From Firmicutes bacterium UBA6418 (GTDB taxonomy: Bacteria; Bacillota; Clostridia; Peptostreptococcales; Anaerovoracaceae), in the NCBI GenBank assembly GCA_002439735.1, contig DJPG01000024.1, positions 6,169 through 17,826 on the forward strand: a stretch of 11,658 nucleotides of DNA, read 5' to 3'. A program made the position numbers and the translations under genes. The notes under the pieces were generated by a model. The model was given only the letters and a program-made list of their open reading frames with translations, made no database searches and was not told where the DNA came from. Of the stretch, positions 1 to 5,815 are shown one piece after another. The first letter of the stretch is position 1. Each line of letters begins with the position of its first letter.

Positions 1-78
1 GTGAGTTGAGGCCTGCCTTGCTTCTTCCTTCGCCTACAACGCGTCAAGCAGCGAGCCAGGACTACAAGTCGCAACGCT
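1..78 (-). other. Unidentified leader or 5' part of a non-coding RNA (runs off the window)
   Basis: This stretch lies directly downstream of the near-consensus leftward promoter. It is markedly more G+C-rich than the A+T-rich DNA between 95 and 521. It contains short self-complementary pieces, for example GACT-TGT-AGTC around 61-71 on the minus strand, and purine-rich segments. I see no open reading frame with a ribosome binding site. I compared it from memory with SRP RNA, RNase P, tmRNA and 6S RNA and could not recognise a conserved core, so it is left unnamed. It may equally be the untranslated leader of a gene to the left. Confidence 0.3.
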
Positions 79-84
79 AAGAGC

Positions 85-113
85 ATTATAACGCTTTCTG
101 AAAGATTCGTCAA
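85..113 (-). promoter_or_regulatory. Strong leftward sigma-A-type promoter
   Basis: On the minus strand a -35 element TTGACG (108-113) and a perfect -10 TATAAT (85-90) are separated by exactly 17 bp. This is the best promoter match in the window. It would start transcription near base 78 and read out of the left edge. No start codon with a ribosome binding site is visible in the 78 bases that follow, so the first part of the transcript is either a long leader or a non-coding RNA. The promoter call rests on sequence match only. Confidence 0.65.
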
Positions 114-168
114 TTCAAAGATACATCTGTCTGCACCTCCCGTTTTTAACGTTTTTCCGCAAAAAGAT

Positions 169-200
169 GTAGTCTGTATATTTTTACAGGCTGCTTTTTT
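169..200 (+). terminator. Rho-independent terminator-like hairpin ahead of the first gene
   Basis: A ten-pair stem (169-178 with 185-194, including two G-U pairs) closes a six-base loop and is followed at once by six T residues (195-200). This is the layout of an intrinsic terminator on the + strand. An A-run before the stem (161-165) gives weaker activity in the other direction. No + strand gene ends just upstream inside the window. It therefore either ends a transcript entering from the left or acts as a leader attenuator. The stretch 201-461 shows nothing else convincing apart from a weak -35/-10-like pair (333-338 and 356-361). Confidence 0.55.
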
Positions 201-461
201 ATCCTCCCCTCTCCTTGCTTGTGCGTTCGCACTACAATTTTATTTATTTTTTGTGATTGCCTGCATATTTTCGCGTCGCATAGAGAAAACTCGTTTCGAT
301 TTTTCCAAAAATCAAAGATTTCTCCAACGCGTTTTACATCTTTTCGCACTTTTTTCATAAAATCGGAAGGCCACGCTTTGCATGCTGCTCCGCCTTGCAA
401 AAACGCTCCGGGAGTCTACAAGGTCATTCCTGTACTTTCTTTGTTTTTGTCCGAAAAAGCC

Positions 462-490
462 TTTCCTTTTATCCAAATTTTATTTATAAT
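462..490 (+). promoter_or_regulatory. Putative promoter of the D-cysteine desulfhydrase family gene
   Basis: A perfect -10 TATAAT (485-490) lies 17 bp downstream of a poor -35 TTTCCT (462-467). A transcript starting near 497 would leave a 25-base leader that includes the GGAGG ribosome binding site at 510-514. The weak -35 leaves the call uncertain, and the surrounding DNA is T-rich, so chance matches are likely. Confidence 0.35.
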
Positions 491-521
491 GAAGGAACGA
501 GAAAAAAACGGAGGTACTGTC

Positions 522-1592
522 ATGCTTTTGGGACATGAAAAAATTTCTTTCTTATATCTGCCGACTCCGCTGGAACGGCTCCATAACCTGTCAAAGGATC
601 TGGGAATCAACCTGTACATCAAGCGCGATGATCTGACACCGCTGGCCATGGGCGGCAACAAGCTTCGCAAGCTGGAATATCTGCTTGCGGATGCAAAAAA
701 GCAAGGCGCGACCATGCTGCTGACCGTCGGCGGCGCACAGACCAACCACGGCAGGCTGACCTGTGCGGTCGCGCGCAAATACGGGATGAAAGGCGCCATC
801 GTCTGCATAGATGAGTATCCGGGTGAACTCTCTGCCAACCTGCTGCTTGACAGCATGATGGGCTGTGATGTCTGGCTACGTAAGGCAGACCCAACCGGGC
901 AGAAATCCGAAAGTCAGCTCTTCGCTGAAACGGTTGCTGAAATCACCGCGCATTACGAAGCGCAGGGCGAAAAGGTTTACTATATTCCGATCGGCGGATC
1001 GAACGAGCTTGGCATTCTCGGTTACTACGAATGCGCGCAGGAACTGACCAAGCAGGCTGATAAGATGGGGCTGATCAACGGTTCGAATCCGAACAATTTT
1101 CCACGTGTTGTCACGACCGTCGGCAGTATGGGCACCTATATGGGACTTTTTACGGGCATTTTGCTGGAAAATCTCCCACTCAGGCTGACCGGCATCGGTA
1201 TCTCGCCAAAGCCAAACGGTCTTTCTGCTTACGCGAAGGACTATTTTGACCGTGTCTGTGCCTTCTATCATCTGGATCCGTCCAGAACCGAAGACGTCAC
1301 GGCGCAAAGCTTTGACCTGACGGACAAATATGACCGCGGTGCTTACAACAACCCTTGTAAGGAGGTTCGTGAAGCCATGTACACGATGGCAGAGCGTGAA
1401 GCTCTGATTCTCGACCCATGCTATACCGGCAAATGCTTTGCCGGTCTTGAGGAAATGGTCAAGACCTGTGAGATCGCGCAGGGAGAAACCGTGATCTTCC
1501 TGCATACGGGCGGCGCGCCTGGCATCAATACCCCGTTCCATCGCATTGAGATCGAAAAAGAACGCAAAAGGTTTATCCACGTGCTGGATTGA
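522..1592 (+). CDS. PLP-dependent D-cysteine desulfhydrase / ACC deaminase family enzyme
   Basis: A 356-residue fold-type II PLP enzyme, probably cytosolic. The family includes D-cysteine desulfhydrase (D-cysteine to pyruvate, sulfide and ammonia; DcyD), ACC deaminase and L-cysteate sulfo-lyase. The N-terminal part carries IKRDDLTPLAMGGNKLRKLE (33-52), whose Lys47 is the expected PLP-Schiff-base lysine, and GGAQTNHGR (70-78), with the substrate/cofactor Asn75. The phosphate-binding loop is VGSMGTYMGL (200-209), and the conserved end motif is HTGGAPG (328-334). The start at 522 has GGAGG seven bases upstream. The frame stays open back to 219, but that stretch lacks family similarity and is A+T-rich. 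A start at 489 would add eleven residues but has no good ribosome site. The gene stands alone and converges on an acyl-CoA synthetase. D-cysteine desulfhydrase is the likeliest activity; sequence alone cannot exclude other members. Confidence 0.88.
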   Translation: MLLGHEKISFLYLPTPLERLHNLSKDLGINLYIKRDDLTPLAMGGNKLRKLEYLLADAKKQGATMLLTVGGAQTNHGRLTCAVARKYGMKGAIVCIDEYPGELSANLLLDSMMGCDVWLRKADPTGQKSESQLFAETVAEITAHYEAQGEKVYYIPIGGSNELGILGYYECAQELTKQADKMGLINGSNPNNFPRVVTTVGSMGTYMGLFTGILLENLPLRLTGIGISPKPNGLSAYAKDYFDRVCAFYHLDPSRTEDVTAQSFDLTDKYDRGAYNNPCKEVREAMYTMAEREALILDPCYTGKCFAGLEEMVKTCEIAQGETVIFLHTGGAPGINTPFHRIEIEKERKRFIHVLD

Positions 1593-1676
1593 CCGCACAG
1601 CCTCGATCATTCCGGTATACGCCGCCGCAACGCGTCCGGCGCATACCCGTCACATCAAAATTTCGGAAGCGAAAAA

Positions 1677-1720
1677 GTCCGAAACAGCTTTCACAGCCTG
1701 TTTCGGACCCTTTCGTTTTT
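1677..1720. terminator. Bidirectional terminator between convergent genes
   Basis: The arms GTCCGAAACAG (1677-1687) and CTGTTTCGGAC (1698-1708) form a perfect 11-bp stem around a ten-base loop. A T-rich tail ending in TTTTT (1716-1720) follows on the + strand. On the minus strand the stem is followed by TTTTTCGC (complement of 1669-1676). It is therefore placed to stop both the PLP enzyme transcript and the convergent acyl-CoA synthetase transcript. Confidence 0.75.
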
Positions 1721-1766
1721 ATACTTTTCTATTTGCGCCCTGTTTGAGCTTCTGTCTGCCCGCTTC

Positions 1767-3692
1767 CTATGCTTCCGGCTTTGCGCCCTCTTCCATGTTC
1801 GGCATTTCTTTCACCTCGTTGTTTTTTAATTCCGCGAAGCGCTTGATCTTCATCGTGCTAGTCTTTTCAAAAGCATCCGTCTTGATCTCCAGGTTGCGGA
1901 TGCATTTGTAATTGGACAGCTTACGGTTGACCTGTTTGATCTGATTCCAGATGATCTTGTAGATTTCCTCCTCCGTAAACGGCTGCAGCGGATTTTTGCG
2001 CTCCGCGCCGTGCAGATTTTCGATCTCTTCATAGTTCGGGATCACCCTTGCGGTAATGATCAGTTCCTTTTCACCGGCAACCTCCTTGCCGTAGACCATG
2101 CATTCCGCGATTTCCGGAACAGCTGCCAGCAGTCCCTCGATCTCCTCCGGATAGATGTTCTTGCCGTTCTGCGTAACGATAACATTTTTGCTACGGCCTG
2201 TAATATAAAGGAAACCGTCTTCGTCCATATAGCCAATATCACCGGAATTGAACCAGCCATCCTCCATGACAGCCGCGGTTGCTTCCGGATCTTCATAGTA
2301 TCCAAGCATGACGGTCTCACCCTTGATCAGAATCTCGCCTTCTCCCTTTTCATTTGGATTTTTAAGCTTGATCTCATCTCCATGAACGGCTTTGCCTGCA
2401 GAACCGACCCGCATGTCGAAGTCCGGAGTCAACGCCGCGATCGGAGCCGTTTCCGTCAGACCGTAACCCTGCAGGAATGTGATGCCGATATCCACCAGCC
2501 ATTTGCCGACCTTCGCGTCGATCGGCGCTGCCGCGGAAACGATGATCCGCAGTCTACCGCCCAAGCTTTCATAAATATCCTTAAAAACCTTATGTTTTAC
2601 ATCAATACCAACATTGCGCAATCCATTCGTCAGACGGATCATGGAACGAACAGCGCCCCCTTTTTTGCTCTTTTCGATATTTTTCTGAATCTTCTTGTAT
2701 AAGGTCTCGATCAGAAGCGGAACCGCAATGATGGCAGTCGGATGCGTCGTCTGCATATCGCTGACCAGATGCTTGAGTCCCTGGCATACTACGATCGACG
2801 CACCAATCGCCATCGGGTAAAGAAAGCCGATCGTTGATTCATACGTATGGTGCAGCGGCAGCACAGAGAACAGTCGGTCTTCCGGCGTCAGCCAGACATA
2901 CGGCGTTACCGCATTGATGTTTGCCGCCAGATTGCGATTGCAGATCATAACACCCTTCGCTGCGGATGTGGTGCCGCTGGTAAAGATCAGCACCGCGAAA
3001 GCATCCGGATCGATCTTCTTGCTGAGCAGACTCGTATCGCCCAGATCGGTAAAGACCTTTCCTTCGTCCCGCAGAAAGTCAAAGCCGACGAAGCATCCAT
3101 CTTCCTTTGCGTCCGAATACATCTCAATGCAAAATTTGATATTCGGGCAGTGTGCCGCTGCTCGCTTGACCGAATCCCGTTTCTTCGGTGAAAAAATAAT
3201 CGCCGAAGCGCCAGAACGCCGCATCAGATTTTCGAGTTCGTTGTCCGGTAGTTCTTTGTCCGTCGGAACCGCAATACCAGCTCCGCACAGCAATGCCATA
3301 TAGGAAACATACCACTCGTATGTAGTTTCCCCCATGATCATGACCTTTTCGCCTTCTAGATTCAGGACGCGCAGGAGCGCTGTACCGAAATCATGGACAT
3401 CTTGCCGGAATTCTCCGTATGTAATTTCGCGAAAGCCTTCCTTTTTGTTAAAGCACTGCAGGATAAACGGTCGATCGCAAAATTCTTTCGTTGAGCGCAG
3501 GAAGAATTCTTTTACCGTGCGGTAATGTGTTCCCTCATATTCCTCGTGTTTGCCGCGATGCTCCAGTTTGCTCCAGAGCGCATCGATATTTTTTTCGGCA
3601 TATTCCGACCGCAGTTCCTCCAGATCATCCACTTCATTCATTTTGTATTTGGGAAGCTTGAAATCCGGCATTTTTTTTATCATTCTCGCCAT
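1767..3692 (-). CDS. Long-chain fatty acid--CoA ligase (AMP-dependent synthetase)
   Basis: A 641-residue member of the ANL superfamily of adenylating enzymes. It activates a fatty acid to acyl-AMP and then acyl-CoA for lipid synthesis or breakdown. Visible motifs in order are the P-loop-like signature TSGTTSAAKG (238-247); GYGLTETAP (409-417), which binds the adenine/acyl pocket; WFNSGDIGYMDEDGF (480-494), with ribose-binding Asp485; the hinge region GRSKNVIV (499-506); and TSTMKIKR (611-618), whose Lys615 is the probable adenylation-step lysine. Length and the C-terminal TxxKxKR motif fit the long-chain FACS/FadD group rather than acetyl-CoA synthetase. No signal peptide or membrane segment is apparent. 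The start has GGAGG eight bases upstream (complement of 3701-3705). The last 15 residues are an acidic, probably flexible tail. The gene is probably monocistronic. Acyl chain preference cannot be read from sequence. Confidence 0.9.
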   Translation of the reverse strand: MARMIKKMPDFKLPKYKMNEVDDLEELRSEYAEKNIDALWSKLEHRGKHEEYEGTHYRTVKEFFLRSTKEFCDRPFILQCFNKKEGFREITYGEFRQDVHDFGTALLRVLNLEGEKVMIMGETTYEWYVSYMALLCGAGIAVPTDKELPDNELENLMRRSGASAIIFSPKKRDSVKRAAAHCPNIKFCIEMYSDAKEDGCFVGFDFLRDEGKVFTDLGDTSLLSKKIDPDAFAVLIFTSGTTSAAKGVMICNRNLAANINAVTPYVWLTPEDRLFSVLPLHHTYESTIGFLYPMAIGASIVVCQGLKHLVSDMQTTHPTAIIAVPLLIETLYKKIQKNIEKSKKGGAVRSMIRLTNGLRNVGIDVKHKVFKDIYESLGGRLRIIVSAAAPIDAKVGKWLVDIGITFLQGYGLTETAPIAALTPDFDMRVGSAGKAVHGDEIKLKNPNEKGEGEILIKGETVMLGYYEDPEATAAVMEDGWFNSGDIGYMDEDGFLYITGRSKNVIVTQNGKNIYPEEIEGLLAAVPEIAECMVYGKEVAGEKELIITARVIPNYEEIENLHGAERKNPLQPFTEEEIYKIIWNQIKQVNRKLSNYKCIRNLEIKTDAFEKTSTMKIKRFAELKNNEVKEMPNMEEGAKPEA

Positions 3693-3778
3693 AAAAATTT
3701 CCTCCGTTTCGAAAGTCCTGCTACCAGCAGCAGGCTGGTTCTCTATCTTGACTGGATTGTGTTCTTTTTGATCATTTT

Positions 3779-3807
3779 ATTATACATGAGTTTTTTGTAG
3801 AATTTAT
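3779..3807 (-). promoter_or_regulatory. Putative promoter of the acyl-CoA ligase gene
   Basis: On the minus strand a perfect -10 TATAAT (3779-3784) lies 17 bp from a poor -35 ATAAAT (3802-3807). The start site would be near 3772, giving a leader of about 80 bases. The leader contains a short hairpin, CCAGC-CTGCT-GCTGG, around 3724-3738. The -35 is weak, so this is a candidate only. Confidence 0.35.
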
Positions 3808-3810
3808 GAA

Positions 3811-3903
3811 GAAAACAGCGCCTGCGGGAAATTCCTCTGCCGCGCTGAGCGCCTGGCATGCAGAAAATGCTTGCGTTCATGAGGCTGCGAATGCCGCAGC
3901 CTC
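3811..3903 (-). terminator. Possible tandem hairpin terminator after spoVAF
   Basis: Eleven bases past the spoVAF stop, the arms 3881-3889 and 3895-3903 (GAGGCTGCG/CGCAGCCTC) make a strong 9-bp GC-rich stem with a five-base loop. It lacks a T-tract directly after it on the minus strand. Further on, a second weaker stem (CAGCGC 3816-3821 with GCGCTG 3842-3847) is followed by TTTTC (complement of 3811-3815). Together they probably end or stabilise the spoVAF mRNA before the separate acyl-CoA ligase promoter. Neither is a textbook terminator. Confidence 0.4.
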
Positions 3904-3913
3904 GTTTGTCGCA

Positions 3914-5560
3914 TCATCGTTTAACGCGAAAAAGCAACCGCTTGAGCACTTTCCAGTCAAACGGGATCAGCGGATAGAGGTACGAGGTTCCGGCGAGTGT
4001 CCTGGTCGTCCCCATCACCAACAGGCTGACCGCCGCGGCCGCGATCATGCCGCCCAGACCCAGTACCTGCGCGCCGATCAGCATCAGGACGCGCCCGAAC
4101 TTCATCGCATAGGAAAGCTCAATGCTCGGCTGTGTGAACGAGGCCAGCGCCACGACCGCCATACACAGGATTGTCTGCGGAATAAACCAGCCGGAGCTGA
4201 TACTGAATTCGCCGAGGATCAGCGCGCCGATGACCGACAACGACATTCCCAGCGAGGTCGGCGTGTTCAGTGAGGCAAGCTTCAGCGCGTCGATTGCCAG
4301 CTCCAGCAGCATAAACTGCCAGAAGATCGAAATGACATAATCATCCTCCGGCACAAAAAAACGCAGGAGATCCGGGGTGAACCACTCGTACTCGACCATC
4401 AGCACATAAGTCGGCGTCAGAAGCAGGATGACGATAAAGTTCAGGATACGCAGAAGACGGAAGTAGTTTCCGGTCAGCTGTGGAAAATAATAATCATCCG
4501 TATCTTGAAAGAATTCAAACACGCTCACCGGGATCATCATCGCGGTCGGAGAATTATCGGTGATGAGCACCACCTTTCCTTCCTCCAGATGTGCCGCCGC
4601 GACATCCGGCCGCTGCGTATAACGGACACGCGGGAACGGATTCAGACTGCTCGCGATGCCAAAGCTCTCCTGCAGATGTTCCAGCAGGCTCTGATCCGTC
4701 ACCGTCAGCGCGTCAAAGTCACCTGCACTGCTTTGCGCCAGCACCGGTTCTGCCGATGTCCCGCCGCTCTTTGCTTCAGCCTGTCCGTAGCGCTCTTTTC
4801 CCGGGCGATTCTGCCCATCGTACTGCGGCTTCCGGTCGGCACAACGTCCGGCCAGCGCCTTTTCCTTCATATCGACCAACGACGATTCAAGCTTTTCGAT
4901 AAATTTCAAATCGGCACGATCCTGCATATAGCACAGCACGACATCTGACTTACTGTCGGTTCCGACGTTAAAAACCTTAAAAATCAGCTGGTTGCTGCGC
5001 AGTCTGCGGCGGATCATAGCGACGTTTTCCATCATATTCTCGGTGAAGCCGTCGCGCGCGCCGCGCAGGGTTCGCTCCTTCTCCGGTTCCTCCACCGAAC
5101 GTGACGGATAGTCTCGGACATCCAGAATGATGATTTTGTCCAGACCTTCCACGATCAGTGGAACCAGACCCGCATAGAGCTTCGGGAGAGTCTGCAGATA
5201 GCAGTCGTAAACAGCCGCGTCCAAAGTCCCGGCAGCTCCCGGCTCGACCACGCTGGCATCCATGAACGGCACAGCTGTCTCTAAGAAATCTTTGCTCTCA
5301 TGCAGCCCTTCCATCGTTTCCGGCTGCACTGCCAAAAGATAATCGAGCAGAAGCTGTCCTTTCTGCCCGTCGTGCAGCCCGTCGACAAAATACATCACTG
5401 CCTGCCGCCCGCCGATGCGCAACTTGCGCTCGATGAGATCAAAGCATTCGTCCAGTGGCAGTTCTGTCCGAAAAATTTTCAAATATTCCTCAAAAGCTTC
5501 ATGCATAGGATCCTTTCCGCCCTTTCTGTTTTCCTTCTTCGTCACTGTTTCCCGTGTCAT
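3914..5560 (-). CDS. spoVAF: SpoVAF-like GerA-family spore germination membrane protein
   Basis: A 548-residue member of the GerA A-subunit/SpoVAF family, expected in the inner membrane of the spore and involved in germination. A cytoplasmic N-terminal domain carries the family hallmark LDVRDYPSRSVEEPEKERTL (146-165) followed by RGARDGFTENMMENVAMIRR (166-185). NPFPRVRYTQRPDVAAAHLE (307-326) and DNSPTAMMIP (335-344) resemble SpoVAF more than GerAA. About five hydrophobic segments follow (roughly 369-389, 411-430, 436-455, 460-478 and 489-519). The C-terminal YLYPLIPFDW is also typical. Odd feature: residues about 233-284 form a hydrophilic, low-complexity insert that splits the second N-terminal subdomain. 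No GerB or GerC partner or other spoVA gene is next to it. The start at 5560 has a closely spaced GAGGAA. Met19 (5506), with AAAGGA upstream, is a real alternative giving 530 residues. The membrane segments are estimated by eye. Confidence 0.85.
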   Translation of the reverse strand: MTRETVTKKENRKGGKDPMHEAFEEYLKIFRTELPLDECFDLIERKLRIGGRQAVMYFVDGLHDGQKGQLLLDYLLAVQPETMEGLHESKDFLETAVPFMDASVVEPGAAGTLDAAVYDCYLQTLPKLYAGLVPLIVEGLDKIIILDVRDYPSRSVEEPEKERTLRGARDGFTENMMENVAMIRRRLRSNQLIFKVFNVGTDSKSDVVLCYMQDRADLKFIEKLESSLVDMKEKALAGRCADRKPQYDGQNRPGKERYGQAEAKSGGTSAEPVLAQSSAGDFDALTVTDQSLLEHLQESFGIASSLNPFPRVRYTQRPDVAAAHLEEGKVVLITDNSPTAMMIPVSVFEFFQDTDDYYFPQLTGNYFRLLRILNFIVILLLTPTYVLMVEYEWFTPDLLRFFVPEDDYVISIFWQFMLLELAIDALKLASLNTPTSLGMSLSVIGALILGEFSISSGWFIPQTILCMAVVALASFTQPSIELSYAMKFGRVLMLIGAQVLGLGGMIAAAAVSLLVMGTTRTLAGTSYLYPLIPFDWKVLKRLLFRVKR

Positions 5561-5635
5561 TGACTTCCTCTATTTTTTACAAAAACCCACCATTTCATAC
5601 CTTGCAAAATTTGAAAAGAAATTCTGAATCGTTCC

Positions 5636-5648
5636 CGCAAAATTTGCG
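5636..5648. repeat. Palindrome upstream of the gltX promoter
   Basis: CGCAAA (5636-5641) and TTTGCG (5643-5648) form an inverted repeat around a single A, ten bases upstream of the gltX -35. It also lies about 76-88 bases upstream of the spoVAF start on the other strand. It looks operator-like, but a short A+T-centred palindrome can arise by chance and no regulator is identified. Confidence 0.35.
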
Positions 5649-5657
5649 CGGAAAGGC

Positions 5658-5686
5658 TTGTATCTTCGCGCCGAAAATGTTAAAAT
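5658..5686 (+). promoter_or_regulatory. Sigma-A promoter of gltX
   Basis: A -35 TTGTAT (5658-5663) and -10 TAAAAT (5681-5686) are separated by exactly 17 bp. Transcription would begin near 5693, leaving a leader of about 120 bases before gltX. The leader has no T-box consensus or terminator that I can see, but it includes the palindrome at 5743-5758. Confidence 0.55.
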
Positions 5687-5742
5687 TTTATATGTTTGCT
5701 GCAAGGCACGGAAGCGCTGCGCGCGTTTTCGCATCGTCGATT

Positions 5743-5758
5743 CGTGATGCACATCACG
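5743..5758. promoter_or_regulatory. GTGA-N6-TCAC palindrome, CRP/FNR-like operator candidate
   Basis: CGTGATG (5743-5749) and CATCACG (5752-5758) are perfect inverted repeats with a two-base centre. Read as a protein site it is CGTGA-N6-TCACG, the geometry recognised by CRP-type members of the CRP/FNR superfamily. It lies about 50-65 bases downstream of the predicted gltX start point, so it could act as a roadblock operator, belong to a second promoter, or simply be an RNA hairpin in the leader. No regulator gene is in the window. Confidence 0.35.
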
Positions 5759-5815
5759 TGACCGGATGCAGCAGTCAATAGCGCAAAGGATTCAATACCC
5801 ACGGAGGAAAACCAT

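Noticed and set aside
146..400. 84-codon minus-strand frame in the left intergenic region
   Set aside because: It uses a TTG start with a marginal GGAG, crosses the 169-200 terminator hairpin and encodes an unrecognisable basic peptide.
219..521. N-terminal extension of the D-cysteine desulfhydrase family protein back to 219
   Set aside because: The stretch is A+T-rich, reads as low-quality Phe/Ser-rich peptide and has no ribosome site, while 522 has a well-spaced GGAGG and matches the family start.
3806..4273. 155-codon plus-strand frame overlapping the end of spoVAF
   Set aside because: Mostly antisense to spoVAF, with composition typical of a shadow frame (Arg/Gln/His-rich) and no ribosome binding site.
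1767..5560. spoVAF and the acyl-CoA ligase as one functional operon
   Set aside because: A 221-bp gap holding hairpins and a separate candidate promoter separates them, and the functions are unrelated.
5693..5815. T-box or other tRNA-sensing leader before gltX
   Set aside because: No T-box antiterminator consensus and no terminator hairpin are present in the leader.
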